Positions 32,549-41,750 of a stretch of DNA of 64,000 bases are shown here, piece by piece. Below the pieces are notes generated by a model. It was given only the letters and a program-made list of their open reading frames with translations. It searched no databases and was not told the DNA's origin. The position numbers were made by a program, and so were the translations under genes. The stretch is taken from assembly GCA_026398595.1 (NCBI GenBank), contig JAPLSO010000051.1:62001-126000 (forward strand), written 5' to 3'. This stretch comes from Spirochaetota bacterium. Lineage in GTDB: Bacteria > Spirochaetota > Spirochaetia > Treponematales > Rectinemataceae. Position 1 is the first letter of the stretch. Every line of letters starts with the position of its first letter.

Positions 32549-34372
32549 TCAACGCGGCCCCAGGCGCTCGACCAGGTATGCGAGTTCCTTGAAGAGTCGG
32601 TTGGGCACCCTGTCACCGAGGCCAAGGAGAAAGGTTCGGATCAAGGCGACCTCTGTCATCCAGTCTTCCTTGTGTATCTCGAGGCATTTCTCGAGCTTTT
32701 CCGGGCTGAGCCCAAGACCTTCGGTATCGATGTCGCCTGGAGAGGGCATGAAGCCCACGGGGGTATCGACGCCGCCCGCTGAGCCTTCGCAGCGCTCGAA
32801 CATCCACTTCAACACCCTTAGGTTATTGGAGTAACCTGGCCAGAGGAATTTCCCGTCCTCGCCCTTCCTAAACCAGTTGACCTGGTAGATCCTGGGCAAC
32901 TGAAGTCCCTGCATATTCCCAAACGAAAGCCAATGGGCAAAATAATCGCCGATGTTGTAGCCGCAGAAGGGAAGCATCGCGAAGGGATCCCTTCTCAGCT
33001 TGCCCACCTGTCCGGCTGCGGCTGCTGTCGTCTCGCTCGACAAGGTCGAACCCACGAAGACACCATGGCTCCAGGACCGGGCCTCGTAGACGAGGGGGAC
33101 AGTCGTGGACCGCCTTCCACCGAAAATGATACCCGAGATCGGGACGCCTGTCGGATTGTCCCAATTGGCGTCTATCGAGGGACAGTTCGAGGCTCTGGCG
33201 GTGAAGCGGGAATTGGGATGTGCCAGGGGTTTCGCTTGGCCTAGGACCGGTACGGCCTGCCCGTCTGCTGCCATTCCTTGATCCCAACCTATTGTTCCCT
33301 CGGGAGCGTCCCAGCCTATGCCCTCCCACCAGACATCGCCTTGGGGCGTCAGCGCGACGTTGGTAAAGATCGTGTCCTTATCCATGCAGCGCATGGCGTT
33401 GAAGTTGCTCTTGGCCGAGGTATAGGGAGCGACACCGAAGAAACCGGCCTCGGCATTAATGGCATAAAGCCTTCCATCGCCGCCAAAGCGCATCCAGGCT
33501 ATATCGTCTCCCACGGTCTCGACCTTCCATCCGGGGAGGCATGATTGCAGCATTGCCAGGTTGGTCTTTCCGCAAGCCGAAGGGAAGGCACCGGCAAAGT
33601 ACCGCCGCTTCTCTTCGGGGTTGGTGACGCCCACGATCATCATGTGCTCGGCGAGCCAGACTTCGTCGCGCGCCCTGTCCGAGGCTAACCTCAAGGCGAA
33701 GCACTTTTTATTGAGAAGGGCATTGCCGCCATAGCCTGAGCCATAGGACCAGACCATCCTCTCCTCAGGGAAGTGGACGATGGCCATACGTTCGGGGTCG
33801 CAAGGCCAGGTTTTATCGTATTTCCCCCTGGATTTTTCAGAATGCCCGCAGGAATGCAGACAGCGGACGAATTCTCCGGATTTCCCTAGAGTTTTCAAGA
33901 CAGGCAGGCCCGTCCTCGTCATCGCCCTCATGTTGACGACCACATATGCCGAATCGGTCAATTCGACGCCGATACGGGCTATGGAGCTTCCCACGGGTCC
34001 CATGGAATAGGGGACGACATACATCGTTCTTCCCGACATGGATCCGGCGAAAAGGCTTTTCATTCTGGCCTTCATCGTCTGAGGCTCAACCCAGTTGTTG
34101 GTTGGCCCCGCTTCGTCCTTTTCTCTGGAACAGATAAAGGTCCGCTCCTCGACCCTCGCCGTGTCGGCAGGATCGGATTCGGCAAGGAAGGAGTTAGGTC
34201 GCAATTCCTGGGACAGTTTTCTGAAGGTGCCTGATTCTATGAGAAGTGCGCAGAGCCTGCCATAGCTCGCATCCTCTCCATCAAAGAGTTCAACCTTATC
34301 CGGCTGGCAGAGTTCGGCCGTCTCCTTGACCCAGGCCGCAAGGCCAGCATGAAGAAACTTTAGATAGTCCAT
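32549..34372 (-). CDS. pckG: Phosphoenolpyruvate carboxykinase (GTP)
   Basis: 607 residues, the GTP-dependent family length. FAGAFPSACGKTNLAML is the kinase-1 (P-loop) motif with the conserved cysteine; VETVGDDIAWMRFG is the kinase-2 metal site; FGGRR with FWPGYSNNLR-like elements (FLWPGYSNNLRVL) form the substrate and guanine pockets. Interconverts oxaloacetate and PEP, either for gluconeogenesis or anaplerosis in fermentation. Ribosome-binding site AGAGAGG. A weak TTGCAA-N17-TAAAAG promoter lies upstream. Region 34373-34473 holds nothing else I can identify. Confidence 0.95.
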   Translation of the reverse strand: MDYLKFLHAGLAAWVKETAELCQPDKVELFDGEDASYGRLCALLIESGTFRKLSQELRPNSFLAESDPADTARVEERTFICSREKDEAGPTNNWVEPQTMKARMKSLFAGSMSGRTMYVVPYSMGPVGSSIARIGVELTDSAYVVVNMRAMTRTGLPVLKTLGKSGEFVRCLHSCGHSEKSRGKYDKTWPCDPERMAIVHFPEERMVWSYGSGYGGNALLNKKCFALRLASDRARDEVWLAEHMMIVGVTNPEEKRRYFAGAFPSACGKTNLAMLQSCLPGWKVETVGDDIAWMRFGGDGRLYAINAEAGFFGVAPYTSAKSNFNAMRCMDKDTIFTNVALTPQGDVWWEGIGWDAPEGTIGWDQGMAADGQAVPVLGQAKPLAHPNSRFTARASNCPSIDANWDNPTGVPISGIIFGGRRSTTVPLVYEARSWSHGVFVGSTLSSETTAAAAGQVGKLRRDPFAMLPFCGYNIGDYFAHWLSFGNMQGLQLPRIYQVNWFRKGEDGKFLWPGYSNNLRVLKWMFERCEGSAGGVDTPVGFMPSPGDIDTEGLGLSPEKLEKCLEIHKEDWMTEVALIRTFLLGLGDRVPNRLFKELAYLVERLGPR

Positions 34373-34473
34373 AGTGCCTCTCTATCTATCACTTTTACAC
34401 TAAGCTTTCGACGTTTGCAAGGAAATACCGGCTTCTAATACAGTGTTTTACTATTAACCGGTCTGCCGGGAAC

Positions 34474-35817
34474 TCACTCTCTCATGAAGGAGCAGGAGGC
34501 GAGGCCCTTTTTTCTCTTCTTATCCGTTCGCCTGAAGCCCACGGGTTTGGCTTTTTCAAAGCGGGACGCGGCTTGGGAGTCGGTGACGATGACCACGGCC
34601 GCTCCGCGTTTGGTCGTCCTCGCAAGGAGTTCCCAGCAGCTTTTAACCGGATCCACCCTGGGCGTGACGTCGGGGAAGACCAAAGCGGCGTCGATGGAGA
34701 CATCGGGCAAGGCCTCGTCCTCAATTGAAGTTCTCGGAATATAGGAAGTCAGGGGAAAGGAAGCCGCGAGGTTGGCCCCGGTGGCGATGAGGGAGAGATA
34801 GTCACGGGATTGGGCGTGGACTCGCTCCGGCCCCATGGATCTGCATGCCCAGAGAGCCGAAAGGCCGATGCCCGGCTCGATGACGAGGAAATCCCTGACG
34901 AGGGAGCCTGAGGCCGCCCGCTCGAGTGCCTCGACGCCCAGGTCCGTGGCATAGCCGTTCGTGTCGAACTCGGGAAGTCCCCGGTAGCCCGAGGCTTCGA
35001 TCGTATAGCGGCCAATCGAACGCGGCCCCGATACCCTGATGTAGAAGCCCGCCGCCAAGGCCAGCTCGGCGAAGCTCGGCGAAGCTCGGATTGGGTTCAT
35101 CTGCGAACGGGAAAGAGACGCAGCAGCGGTAACTCGCTCCGGACCCGCCTTTCTCAGGATGAAGACCGTATGGCCGGGGCCTGCGCTCTTCCTGACGAGT
35201 CCGAGACCCGCGGCCCCGATCCAGGTGTCGACTTGAGGCGCGAGGCTGTTGACTATCACGAAGGCGAGGCAGCCTCCCGGGGAAAGGAGACGCTCCGAGG
35301 CCTTTCGCAGGAACCCGGAAAGGATTTCCGCCCCTGCCTTGGCAGGCAGGTTAGACAGGATGACATCGTAGGGGCCGAAGGGGTCATCCTCGCCGAGAAG
35401 GCCGGGGGCAACGATGACTCTCGGCTGCAATTGTTCGTTTGAAGATTCCGAGCCTCTCTCGTTCACTGACGCAGGGGGAGCGCTTCCGATGTTCAGCCGC
35501 AAGGCCGGGATGCCGTTTCTCCGGCAGTTGCGCTCGGCGAAGGCGCAGGCCAGGAGGTCTCTGTCTCTCATCACGACTCTCGCCCCTGGACATGCCACCG
35601 CAAAGGTGATGCCTATGATGCCCACACCGCAGCCTGCGTCGAGGATGGATGAGGCTCCGAGGATGGATTCCTCGCTGGCCAGTTCCCTGAGGAGGAATTT
35701 CGTGCCCGTATCGATATCGAAGGAGGAAAAGAGGGCATGGGATAAATTGAAGCTGAGTCGGCAACCGTTGTAAGCGAAGTCAACGGTCTTGTTGACGAAG
35801 GGGTCGAGGTCGATCAT
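34474..35817 (-). CDS. Tandem class I methyltransferase, RsmC/RlmG-like
   Basis: 447 residues. The N-terminal half has a good SAM-binding motif DAGCGVGIIG (60-69) and a motif IV SNLPAKAG (N156 region) in place of the NPPF/Y of RsmC/RlmG enzymes. The C-terminal half (about 260-440) looks like a second, decayed copy: VIEPGIGLSALWA resembles motif I but no catalytic motif IV is visible. In RsmC the active half is C-terminal, so the order here is reversed. Likely an rRNA guanine N2-methyltransferase; target unknown. A 10-base tandem repeat (35063-35089) lies inside the gene. Ribosome-binding site GAGGTGA. Confidence 0.75.
   Translation of the reverse strand: MIDLDPFVNKTVDFAYNGCRLSFNLSHALFSSFDIDTGTKFLLRELASEESILGASSILDAGCGVGIIGITFAVACPGARVVMRDRDLLACAFAERNCRRNGIPALRLNIGSAPPASVNERGSESSNEQLQPRVIVAPGLLGEDDPFGPYDVILSNLPAKAGAEILSGFLRKASERLLSPGGCLAFVIVNSLAPQVDTWIGAAGLGLVRKSAGPGHTVFILRKAGPERVTAAASLSRSQMNPIRASPSFAELALAAGFYIRVSGPRSIGRYTIEASGYRGLPEFDTNGYATDLGVEALERAASGSLVRDFLVIEPGIGLSALWACRSMGPERVHAQSRDYLSLIATGANLAASFPLTSYIPRTSIEDEALPDVSIDAALVFPDVTPRVDPVKSCWELLARTTKRGAAVVIVTDSQAASRFEKAKPVGFRRTDKKRKKGLASCSFMRE
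35063..35089 (+). repeat. 10-bp tandem repeat, 2.7 copies
   Basis: AGCTCGGCGA at 35063-35072 and 35073-35082, with a partial third copy to 35089, inside the methyltransferase gene between its two halves. Gain or loss of a unit would shift the frame. Confidence 0.8.
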
Positions 35818-35867
35818 CGGGTCACCTCGGGGAGGCGGGGGCCGATAGAGGCTCGGCCAGGAGGCCT

Positions 35868-36431
35868 TCAGTTGTTGACGCGCTCCACGTAGTCGTTTGA
35901 CTCGGTGTTGACGAGGATGCGCTCGCCCTGTTTGATGAAGAGGGGGACGCGGACCACCAGCCCGGTCTCGGTCGTGATCGGTTTGGTGGCGCCTGATACC
36001 GTATCGCCCTTGACGTAGTTCTCGCTTTCAACGACAGTAAAGATCATTTTATAGGGAATCTTGATGTCGATGGCCTCACCTTCCCACATGACCAGGGTGT
36101 AGGTCTCACCTTCCTTGAGGTAGGGCTTCTTTTCAGCCTGCACTTCCATCGAAACGCCGAACTGCTCGAAGGTCTCGTTGTTCATGAACATGAAGTTCTC
36201 GCTGTCGGAGTACTGGTATTGGCAGTCGACAAGATCGACCTGGGCATCCTCGACGGAGTCCGCTGTCTTGATCGTCTGCATGATGACATTGCCTGTCTTC
36301 AGGCTCTTGGCCTTGACGCGGGCGAATGCCGAGCCTTTGCCGGGACTGACAAATTCCCGGTCCACCACGATGTGGGGAACGTTATTGATGAGAAGACAGG
36401 TTCCTTGATTGATATCGCCGCCGCGGACCAT
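35868..36431 (-). CDS. efp: Elongation factor P
   Basis: 187 residues with the three OB-like domains of EF-P. The modification loop reads FVSPGKGSAF with the modifiable lysine at K32. The C-terminal signature VVRVPLFIKQGERILVNT is complete. Relieves ribosome stalling at polyproline motifs. Because an EpmA-like ligase is the next gene upstream on the same strand, K32 is probably beta-lysylated (inference). AAAGGA precedes the ATG. Confidence 0.96.
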   Translation of the reverse strand: MVRGGDINQGTCLLINNVPHIVVDREFVSPGKGSAFARVKAKSLKTGNVIMQTIKTADSVEDAQVDLVDCQYQYSDSENFMFMNNETFEQFGVSMEVQAEKKPYLKEGETYTLVMWEGEAIDIKIPYKMIFTVVESENYVKGDTVSGATKPITTETGLVVRVPLFIKQGERILVNTESNDYVERVNN

Positions 36432-36616
36432 GATCTATTCCTTTATTTGTCCCGGAAGGATCGGGGCAAACGAACACCTCGGCCTACAGGCGGATTTCCG
36501 CCCTCGGACCGAAGCCATCCTACTGTGGAACAAGACTTTGTGTAAAGGACTCGGGATTGCGTCAGGCACCAAACCGCGCTTGGCCCCGACCTTCGCCGGG
36601 CGCGCTCACCCCTGAA

Positions 36617-37573
36617 TTAAAACTCCAAAAACGGGAAATTGATCACTTCCTCTATCCGCTTCGCTCCCGATAGAACCATGGCAAGGCGGTCGAAGCCGAC
36701 CGCGACCCCCGAACAGGGGGGAAAACCCTCGAATATCGAGGGGTAGGTCGCGTCGACCTTGTGGGGTACGAGACTGTCCAGTTTCTTCGCGCCCTGGGAG
36801 GCGAAGTATGTTTCCACGGAGGCTTTATCGCCCATCTCGGTGAAGCAGTTCGCCACCTCGATGCCCCCCACATAGAGTTCCCAGCGTTCCTTGCAGGGCC
36901 TGCCGGGGATATCCTTCGCGAGGCACTCGATTCCGGCCGGATACTCGTCGAGGACGAGAGGACGGTCGCAAGGAAGGCGGGGTTCGACGAGTGAGAGGAA
37001 GACGATGTTGAATGCCTCCTCCCAGGTCGCTTCCTTCTTGACGATGAGACTTTTCAAGGAAGCTGCCTCCCTCATGGCGGCCACCTCCCCCAGCCTGTCC
37101 AGATCGAGGCCAGCCAGGTCCGCGAAAGCCTCGGCCATGGTCATCCGTCTGAACGGCGGCTTGGCTCGTTCAGGCGTAGTTTCCGTGGACAGGACGGAGA
37201 AGAGATCCTCGGTGAGGCCGATGTTGAAGCCTGAGTCCGCGCCTACGCGGTAATACTCGAGCATCGTGAACTCGGGATTGTGGATGGGGCCTATCGATTC
37301 GGCATTCCTGAAGGCTTTGCAGATCTGGAAAAAGCTCTGTCCTGTCGACGCGATCAGCCGCTTCATCCAGATTTCGGGCGAAGGTACGAGATAGAGGGGG
37401 AGGCCTGGCCTGTAGGGGTGGATGAACTCGGTGGCAAAGGCTTCGAGGCAGGATTCAGGGATCAGGCTGGGCGAAAGCAGGGGCGTCTCGCACTCGATGT
37501 ATCCCCGGTCGATGAAGAAGGCTCGCGTCAGCGTCATGAGTCTCGAACGGGCTTTCATGGCTTCAATGGTCAT
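36617..37573 (-). CDS. epmA: EF-P-lysine lysyltransferase (EpmA/GenX/PoxA)
   Basis: 318 residues: a stand-alone class II lysyl-tRNA-synthetase-like catalytic core without the anticodon-binding domain. Motif 2 region FQICKAFRNAE and HNPEFTMLEYY, and motif 3 VAVGFDRLAMVLSG are clear. In E. coli EpmA charges EF-P with (R)-beta-lysine; here efp is the next gene downstream (185 bases). Start 37573 is chosen: TATACT lies exactly six bases upstream and the longer frame (to 37648) overlaps the queG-like gene. The aminomutase EpmB is not in the window. Confidence 0.88.
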   Translation of the reverse strand: MTIEAMKARSRLMTLTRAFFIDRGYIECETPLLSPSLIPESCLEAFATEFIHPYRPGLPLYLVPSPEIWMKRLIASTGQSFFQICKAFRNAESIGPIHNPEFTMLEYYRVGADSGFNIGLTEDLFSVLSTETTPERAKPPFRRMTMAEAFADLAGLDLDRLGEVAAMREAASLKSLIVKKEATWEEAFNIVFLSLVEPRLPCDRPLVLDEYPAGIECLAKDIPGRPCKERWELYVGGIEVANCFTEMGDKASVETYFASQGAKKLDSLVPHKVDATYPSIFEGFPPCSGVAVGFDRLAMVLSGAKRIEEVINFPFLEF

Positions 37574-37579
37574 GGATGG

Positions 37580-37585
37580 AGTATA
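37580..37585 (-). promoter_or_regulatory. Candidate -10 element of a leaderless epmA transcript
   Basis: TATACT on the minus strand, six bases before the ATG at 37573, within the 34-base gap after the queG-like gene. The -35 is poor. Confidence 0.45.
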
Positions 37586-37607
37586 GCCGGCAAGGCGGAA
37601 AAGCGCA

Positions 37608-38609
37608 TCAGGTCGGGGCTTGGCCGAGCCGGGAGGCTCTGACTGCACAGCGTCGGAATCCTTTTACCGACATCCAGGAGAGGCCCAGGGCAGTCCCGGA
37701 AAGGCGCTTCTTGATATCTGAGTCCGCCGCGTCCATGAAGAAGTCGACCGGGAGCCTCGGACCCAGAATCCCGAGTTCCGTTCGCGCTCCTGGATCGGTA
37801 CGGAAGTAGGGGCAAGCTCCGAGACAGGCATCGCAGCCATAGAGGATCGAGCCCATGCTCTCCTCCACGGCTAGAGGCGGATCCAGATCCCTTGCCGTCC
37901 AGTTCTGCAGGCAAAGTTCCCGGCAGAATGCCATTTCCTCGCCTCCCAGCGCCTTCGTAGGGCAGACGTCCAGGCAGCTCCTGCAGGATCCACAAGGTGC
38001 AACGTGCGCGGGGACGGCTTTAGGCGCCCTGCCCAAGCCCGCCGGGCAGAGGAGGAGCCCGAGCAGCACGGCCGAGGAAGATTTCACATCCCCCTTCCCG
38101 CGTCGATCCGCGATCACGAGGCCGTTTTTCCCTTGGGCGCCCAAACCCGCACCGAGGGCGAGATCCCGTTCGGGAAGGGCCGAATTCACGAGTCGCTTCC
38201 ATCGCCTCGAGGGAGGAAGCGCGAAGCCCATCCCCGAAGCGGCATCGATCAGACCTTCGACCGCTGCTTTCAGCCTCGCGAGAATTTCACCATACCAGTT
38301 CGCTCGGGCGAATCGCGCAATCTCGACGAAGACAGCCTCGCTCGATTCCGAGGCTCTACTTGCGGCCCAGGCCGGGGGATCGAATTCACCCTCGCCGTAG
38401 CGCAGGGCGACGACGACGACGCTCTCGGTTTCGTCGATTCCGTAGCGCGCGAAGGCCGCGGGCTTGGCCTGCGAATCGTCGATCACCGCTTTGAAGGCTT
38501 CCTTGTCCAAAAAGCCCCAGCTGAAAAAGCCTTGATTCCTGAGTTCCATATCGAGAATGCCTCGGAAGGATGCGGCCTTATCCATTCCGCAGGGAGGAGA
38601 ATCTTCCAT
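37608..38609 (-). CDS. Epoxyqueuosine reductase QueG-like iron-sulfur protein
   Basis: 333 residues from ATG 38609 (GGGAG eight bases upstream; an ATG at 38627 is possible). The C-terminal part binds two 4Fe-4S clusters: CGSCRSCLDVCPTKA and CDACLGACPYF, with a further pair in FCRELCLQNW. The N-terminal DUF1730-like domain has VVVVALRYGEGEFD and LGAGLGAQGKNGLVI. QueG performs the last step of queuosine tRNA synthesis using cobalamin. Similarity is clear but the second cluster segment differs from the usual GCD-x-CQ-x-VCPWN, so a related function is possible. Confidence 0.75.
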   Translation of the reverse strand: MEDSPPCGMDKAASFRGILDMELRNQGFFSWGFLDKEAFKAVIDDSQAKPAAFARYGIDETESVVVVALRYGEGEFDPPAWAASRASESSEAVFVEIARFARANWYGEILARLKAAVEGLIDAASGMGFALPPSRRWKRLVNSALPERDLALGAGLGAQGKNGLVIADRRGKGDVKSSSAVLLGLLLCPAGLGRAPKAVPAHVAPCGSCRSCLDVCPTKALGGEEMAFCRELCLQNWTARDLDPPLAVEESMGSILYGCDACLGACPYFRTDPGARTELGILGPRLPVDFFMDAADSDIKKRLSGTALGLSWMSVKGFRRCAVRASRLGQAPT

Positions 38610-38633
38610 CCGAGGGTCTCCCGCCATATCCGA

Positions 38634-39917
38634 TCAGGGAAGGGGGAAACGCGCGGTGAGGTTGAGGACAGCTTCTTTCACCGAATGGAGGACGGCGGCA
38701 TTTCCCTTGGCCTTGAGTACGTCGAGTATGAATCCGGCAATGGTCTCCATTTCAGTCACGCCCATCCCTCTCGTCGTTACCGCGGGAGTACCCACTCGAA
38801 TGCCCGACGTAACGAAAGGGCTCTTCGTGTCGAAGGGTATGCCATTCTTGTTCACGGTGATGTTGGCCTCGTCCAGCCAGTGTTCGGCTTCCTTTCCGCT
38901 TATGCCGAGGGGGCTCAGGTCGACGAGCATGAGGTGGTTGTCCGTCCCCCCCGATACGATCCGCGCCCCGCCTGAGACCAGGGCTGCGGCCATCATGGAT
39001 GCGTTCTTCAGCACCTTGTCGATGTAGAGAGGGAAACCCGGCTCCAGGGCTTCCTTGAGGGCGACCGCCTTGCCGGCGATGACATGCATAAGGGGACCGC
39101 CCTGAATGCCCGGCATCACGCTGCTGTCGATGATCTCGGACCACTTTTTGAGTACGTTGCCCTTGGCTGTTCGGATGCCCCTGTCGTTCGCGCCATCCCT
39201 GCCTACGAAGATCATCCCACCCCGTGGACCGCGCAGGGTTTTATGTGTTGTCGTCGTGGTGAAATGGGCTACGGCGATGGGGCTCGGATGCCTTCCAGCG
39301 GCGATGAGGCCGGCGATATGGGCCATATCGACCATGAGGTAGGCTCCTACTTCATCCGCGATCCGTCTAAAAGCCTCGAAGTCGATGACGCGCGAATAGG
39401 CCGAGGCCCCGGCGATGATCATCTTAGGCTTGTGAACCCTCGCAAGCGCGGCCACCTGGTCGTAATCGATGGTCTCCGTATCGTGACGTACGCCGTACCT
39501 GTAGGCTTCATACAATTTACCTGAGAAGGAGACGGGGGCACCATGGGTCAGGTGGCCCCCATGGGCCAGGTCCATACCCAGGATAACGTCGCCCGGCTCG
39601 AGGGCGGCGAAGAATACCCCCATGTTCGCCTGGCTGCCCGAATGGGGCTGGACGTTGGCGTGGTCTGAACCAAAAAGCCGCTTAGCTCTGTCTCTCGCGA
39701 GATTCTCGATCATGTCGACATACTCGCAGCCGCCATAATAACGCTTGCCGGGATAGCCTTCGGCGTACTTGTTGGTCAGCATGGAACCCACGGCTTCTAT
39801 CACGGCCTTGGATGTGTAGTTCTCGCTCGCGATGAGCTCGAGTTTGTCCCGCTGACGGCCGGCCTCGGCCTCCATCATCTTCCATAGTTCGGGATCGTAG
39901 GATTCAATACTGGGCAT
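38634..39917 (-). CDS. glyA: Serine hydroxymethyltransferase
   Basis: 427 residues. [37 protein letters not shown] and the PLP-lysine block [15 protein letters not shown] are all typical of SHMT, and the C-terminus has [14 protein letters not shown]. Converts serine and tetrahydrofolate to glycine and methylene-THF. ATG 39917 follows GGAGAG and matches where the family begins; a TTG ten codons upstream also exists. A TATACT hexamer lies 33 bases upstream. First gene of a minus-strand run with queG-like, epmA and efp. Confidence 0.95.
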   Translation of the reverse strand: MPSIESYDPELWKMMEAEAGRQRDKLELIASENYTSKAVIEAVGSMLTNKYAEGYPGKRYYGGCEYVDMIENLARDRAKRLFGSDHANVQPHSGSQANMGVFFAALEPGDVILGMDLAHGGHLTHGAPVSFSGKLYEAYRYGVRHDTETIDYDQVAALARVHKPKMIIAGASAYSRVIDFEAFRRIADEVGAYLMVDMAHIAGLIAAGRHPSPIAVAHFTTTTTHKTLRGPRGGMIFVGRDGANDRGIRTAKGNVLKKWSEIIDSSVMPGIQGGPLMHVIAGKAVALKEALEPGFPLYIDKVLKNASMMAAALVSGGARIVSGGTDNHLMLVDLSPLGISGKEAEHWLDEANITVNKNGIPFDTKSPFVTSGIRVGTPAVTTRGMGVTEMETIAGFILDVLKAKGNAAVLHSVKEAVLNLTARFPLP

Positions 39918-40055
39918 GAGCTCTCTCCGGATTGCAGTTAGGTCCAAAAAAGTATATCAGTACTCGACCGGCAAGTCATCGGAGGCCGTACAAAGGTTGA
40001 GGTTTTTTAAGGACAGCATCCGCAGCCAAAGAAAGACGTGGAACGCTCCTCGGCT

Positions 40056-41660
40056 TCAGTATTCCCCGGTCAGGCGCGGGGATGCCCAGACACTCGAATA
40101 GGAAGCCCCCGAGGATTCCTCATAGAGGGTCTGCAGGCTCCAGGCTGGGCCCTTATCCTTGAGCTTCGATCCCTGCAGGCTGGGCTGTATCCGGAGGCTG
40201 CCTCTCGTTATCGCAATGTGTCGATTGTCGATCGACCCGAAATAACGCCCAGCCTCCTCGAATCCAGCGTCAAATCCCCCGGGTTTCGCTCCCGTAGCCA
40301 GGACTGGATCAAAGGGTACCCATCCTAGGGCGGGAAGGTAGTACTCCATCCAGGTATGGGGCAGGGTCGCCCCGTCCTTCATGGCGAGAAGGCCGGAGAT
40401 CGGGACAGCCGGCACACGGGAAGCCCTGAATAGCGCGCAGGCGAGGAGAACATAATGACGTGCATCGGTCCTGCCGTTTCTCAGGGCCGAGATGGCGCTC
40501 CTGTTGGCACCGGACAATCCCCCGTCCCAAACGAGGCTTTTCTTCATCCAGGACCAGAGCAGCGCGGCCTTTCTTTGGGGATTGGTTTCCTTGCCCACAA
40601 CTCTCGAGGATAGGGATACAATTTCCTTCGCTCCGGCCGGAATGTCCGGTTCTTCCGCGATATACGGCGTGAGGAAATCTGGGGTCTGGCCAGCCTTGAA
40701 ACCGTCCTTGTACGAAGCGAGATCGGTTTCCACGGTATTCACGGTGAGCCTGGCCGTCCGCCGCACCCTCTCCTCCCCCGAGCCCTCCCCTTCGATTTTA
40801 TACACGGCGATCCCTGCCTGGGTTCCCGGAAGGGGAGCCATTCCCTCGTCCTGGATGGAATCGAGGCTTTGCGAGGAAGATGAGACAGGCTCGGGCAGAT
40901 AGAGCAGGATGGAGCCACCTTGATTGAGCCGCTCATTCTGGATGTCGATGCCGAATTCGATGGTATAGACGGCAGTTTCATAGATATATTTCTTCCCCGA
41001 GCCGGGGCTCACCTTGAAGCTGAAGGGTGGTGATTCACCTTGGGGGGTTCTAACGACGATCGTCCCCGACCCCGCCCCCTCGGGTACCCTGACGGATATC
41101 TCCTTGTCGTCCCAGGCCTCGTACATGGATTGGTTGGCTTTGGGTTCGGCATAGTCCCATTTAGGAGCTTCGGATAAAGTTCCCGTCCCCGGGGCAGAGG
41201 AGTTCGAAGCGAAAGCGGCCGTGTTCAGTGAAAACCTCACGGAGCTGAACTGCAGGTTGTTTCCGAAGCCTATGCCTTTGATCGCGATCAGATCGCCGAC
41301 TCTGGCCTCCTCCGGTTCGATGGAACTGATGGCGGGACGTACCGGGACAGGAGCGTCCCCTGAGGGGGGTTGGGGCGTCTCGCGCCTCGAGACGATGATT
41401 TCAGCGTTGCTTGACCCCAAGGATCCGAAAACCCGCAGGATGCCTGAATCCACCGTAAAAGGGATGACGACCTCGATGCGTTCATCCGACCAGGAGAGGT
41501 AGGAAGCCGCGGTGAGGGGGGAACCATCCAGTTCAACCCCCCTTGTTCCTCTCTTTTCTCCAAAACCCTGGCCTCGGATGACGACCGAAGCCCCGGGCTC
41601 GAATGAGATGGGCTGAATCGAGCTTATTTTAGGCAGGAGGACAGACCGTCCGAGCAGCAA
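40056..41660 (-). CDS. IPT/TIG and transglutaminase-like domain protein, anchored
   Basis: 534 residues from TTG 41660. Two IPT/TIG-type Ig folds occupy about 10-90 and 110-220 (each starting ISSI-x-P and carrying G-x-G-F-G), then a linker, then a transglutaminase-like domain (about 340-460). The domain keeps the His (H435, LPHTWMEYY) and Asp (D451, PFDP), but the position of the nucleophilic Cys is Thr (T398, GRTDARHY), so classical activity is unlikely. The true start is probably further upstream: a CTG at 41735 with a purine-rich GGGGGAGGGGGA box would add a basic stretch and a membrane anchor. Last gene of the cysS-sigma operon. Confidence 0.75.
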   Translation of the reverse strand: MLLGRSVLLPKISSIQPISFEPGASVVIRGQGFGEKRGTRGVELDGSPLTAASYLSWSDERIEVVIPFTVDSGILRVFGSLGSSNAEIIVSRRETPQPPSGDAPVPVRPAISSIEPEEARVGDLIAIKGIGFGNNLQFSSVRFSLNTAAFASNSSAPGTGTLSEAPKWDYAEPKANQSMYEAWDDKEISVRVPEGAGSGTIVVRTPQGESPPFSFKVSPGSGKKYIYETAVYTIEFGIDIQNERLNQGGSILLYLPEPVSSSSQSLDSIQDEGMAPLPGTQAGIAVYKIEGEGSGEERVRRTARLTVNTVETDLASYKDGFKAGQTPDFLTPYIAEEPDIPAGAKEIVSLSSRVVGKETNPQRKAALLWSWMKKSLVWDGGLSGANRSAISALRNGRTDARHYVLLACALFRASRVPAVPISGLLAMKDGATLPHTWMEYYLPALGWVPFDPVLATGAKPGGFDAGFEEAGRYFGSIDNRHIAITRGSLRIQPSLQGSKLKDKGPAWSLQTLYEESSGASYSSVWASPRLTGEY

Positions 41661-41750
41661 GGCGGCGACGAGGACGAGAATGGAGCCGGGGATAACGAAG
41701 GTGGCCTTGGGTACTTTCCTACTCGTCGGGTGCAGAGTTCCCCCTCCCCC

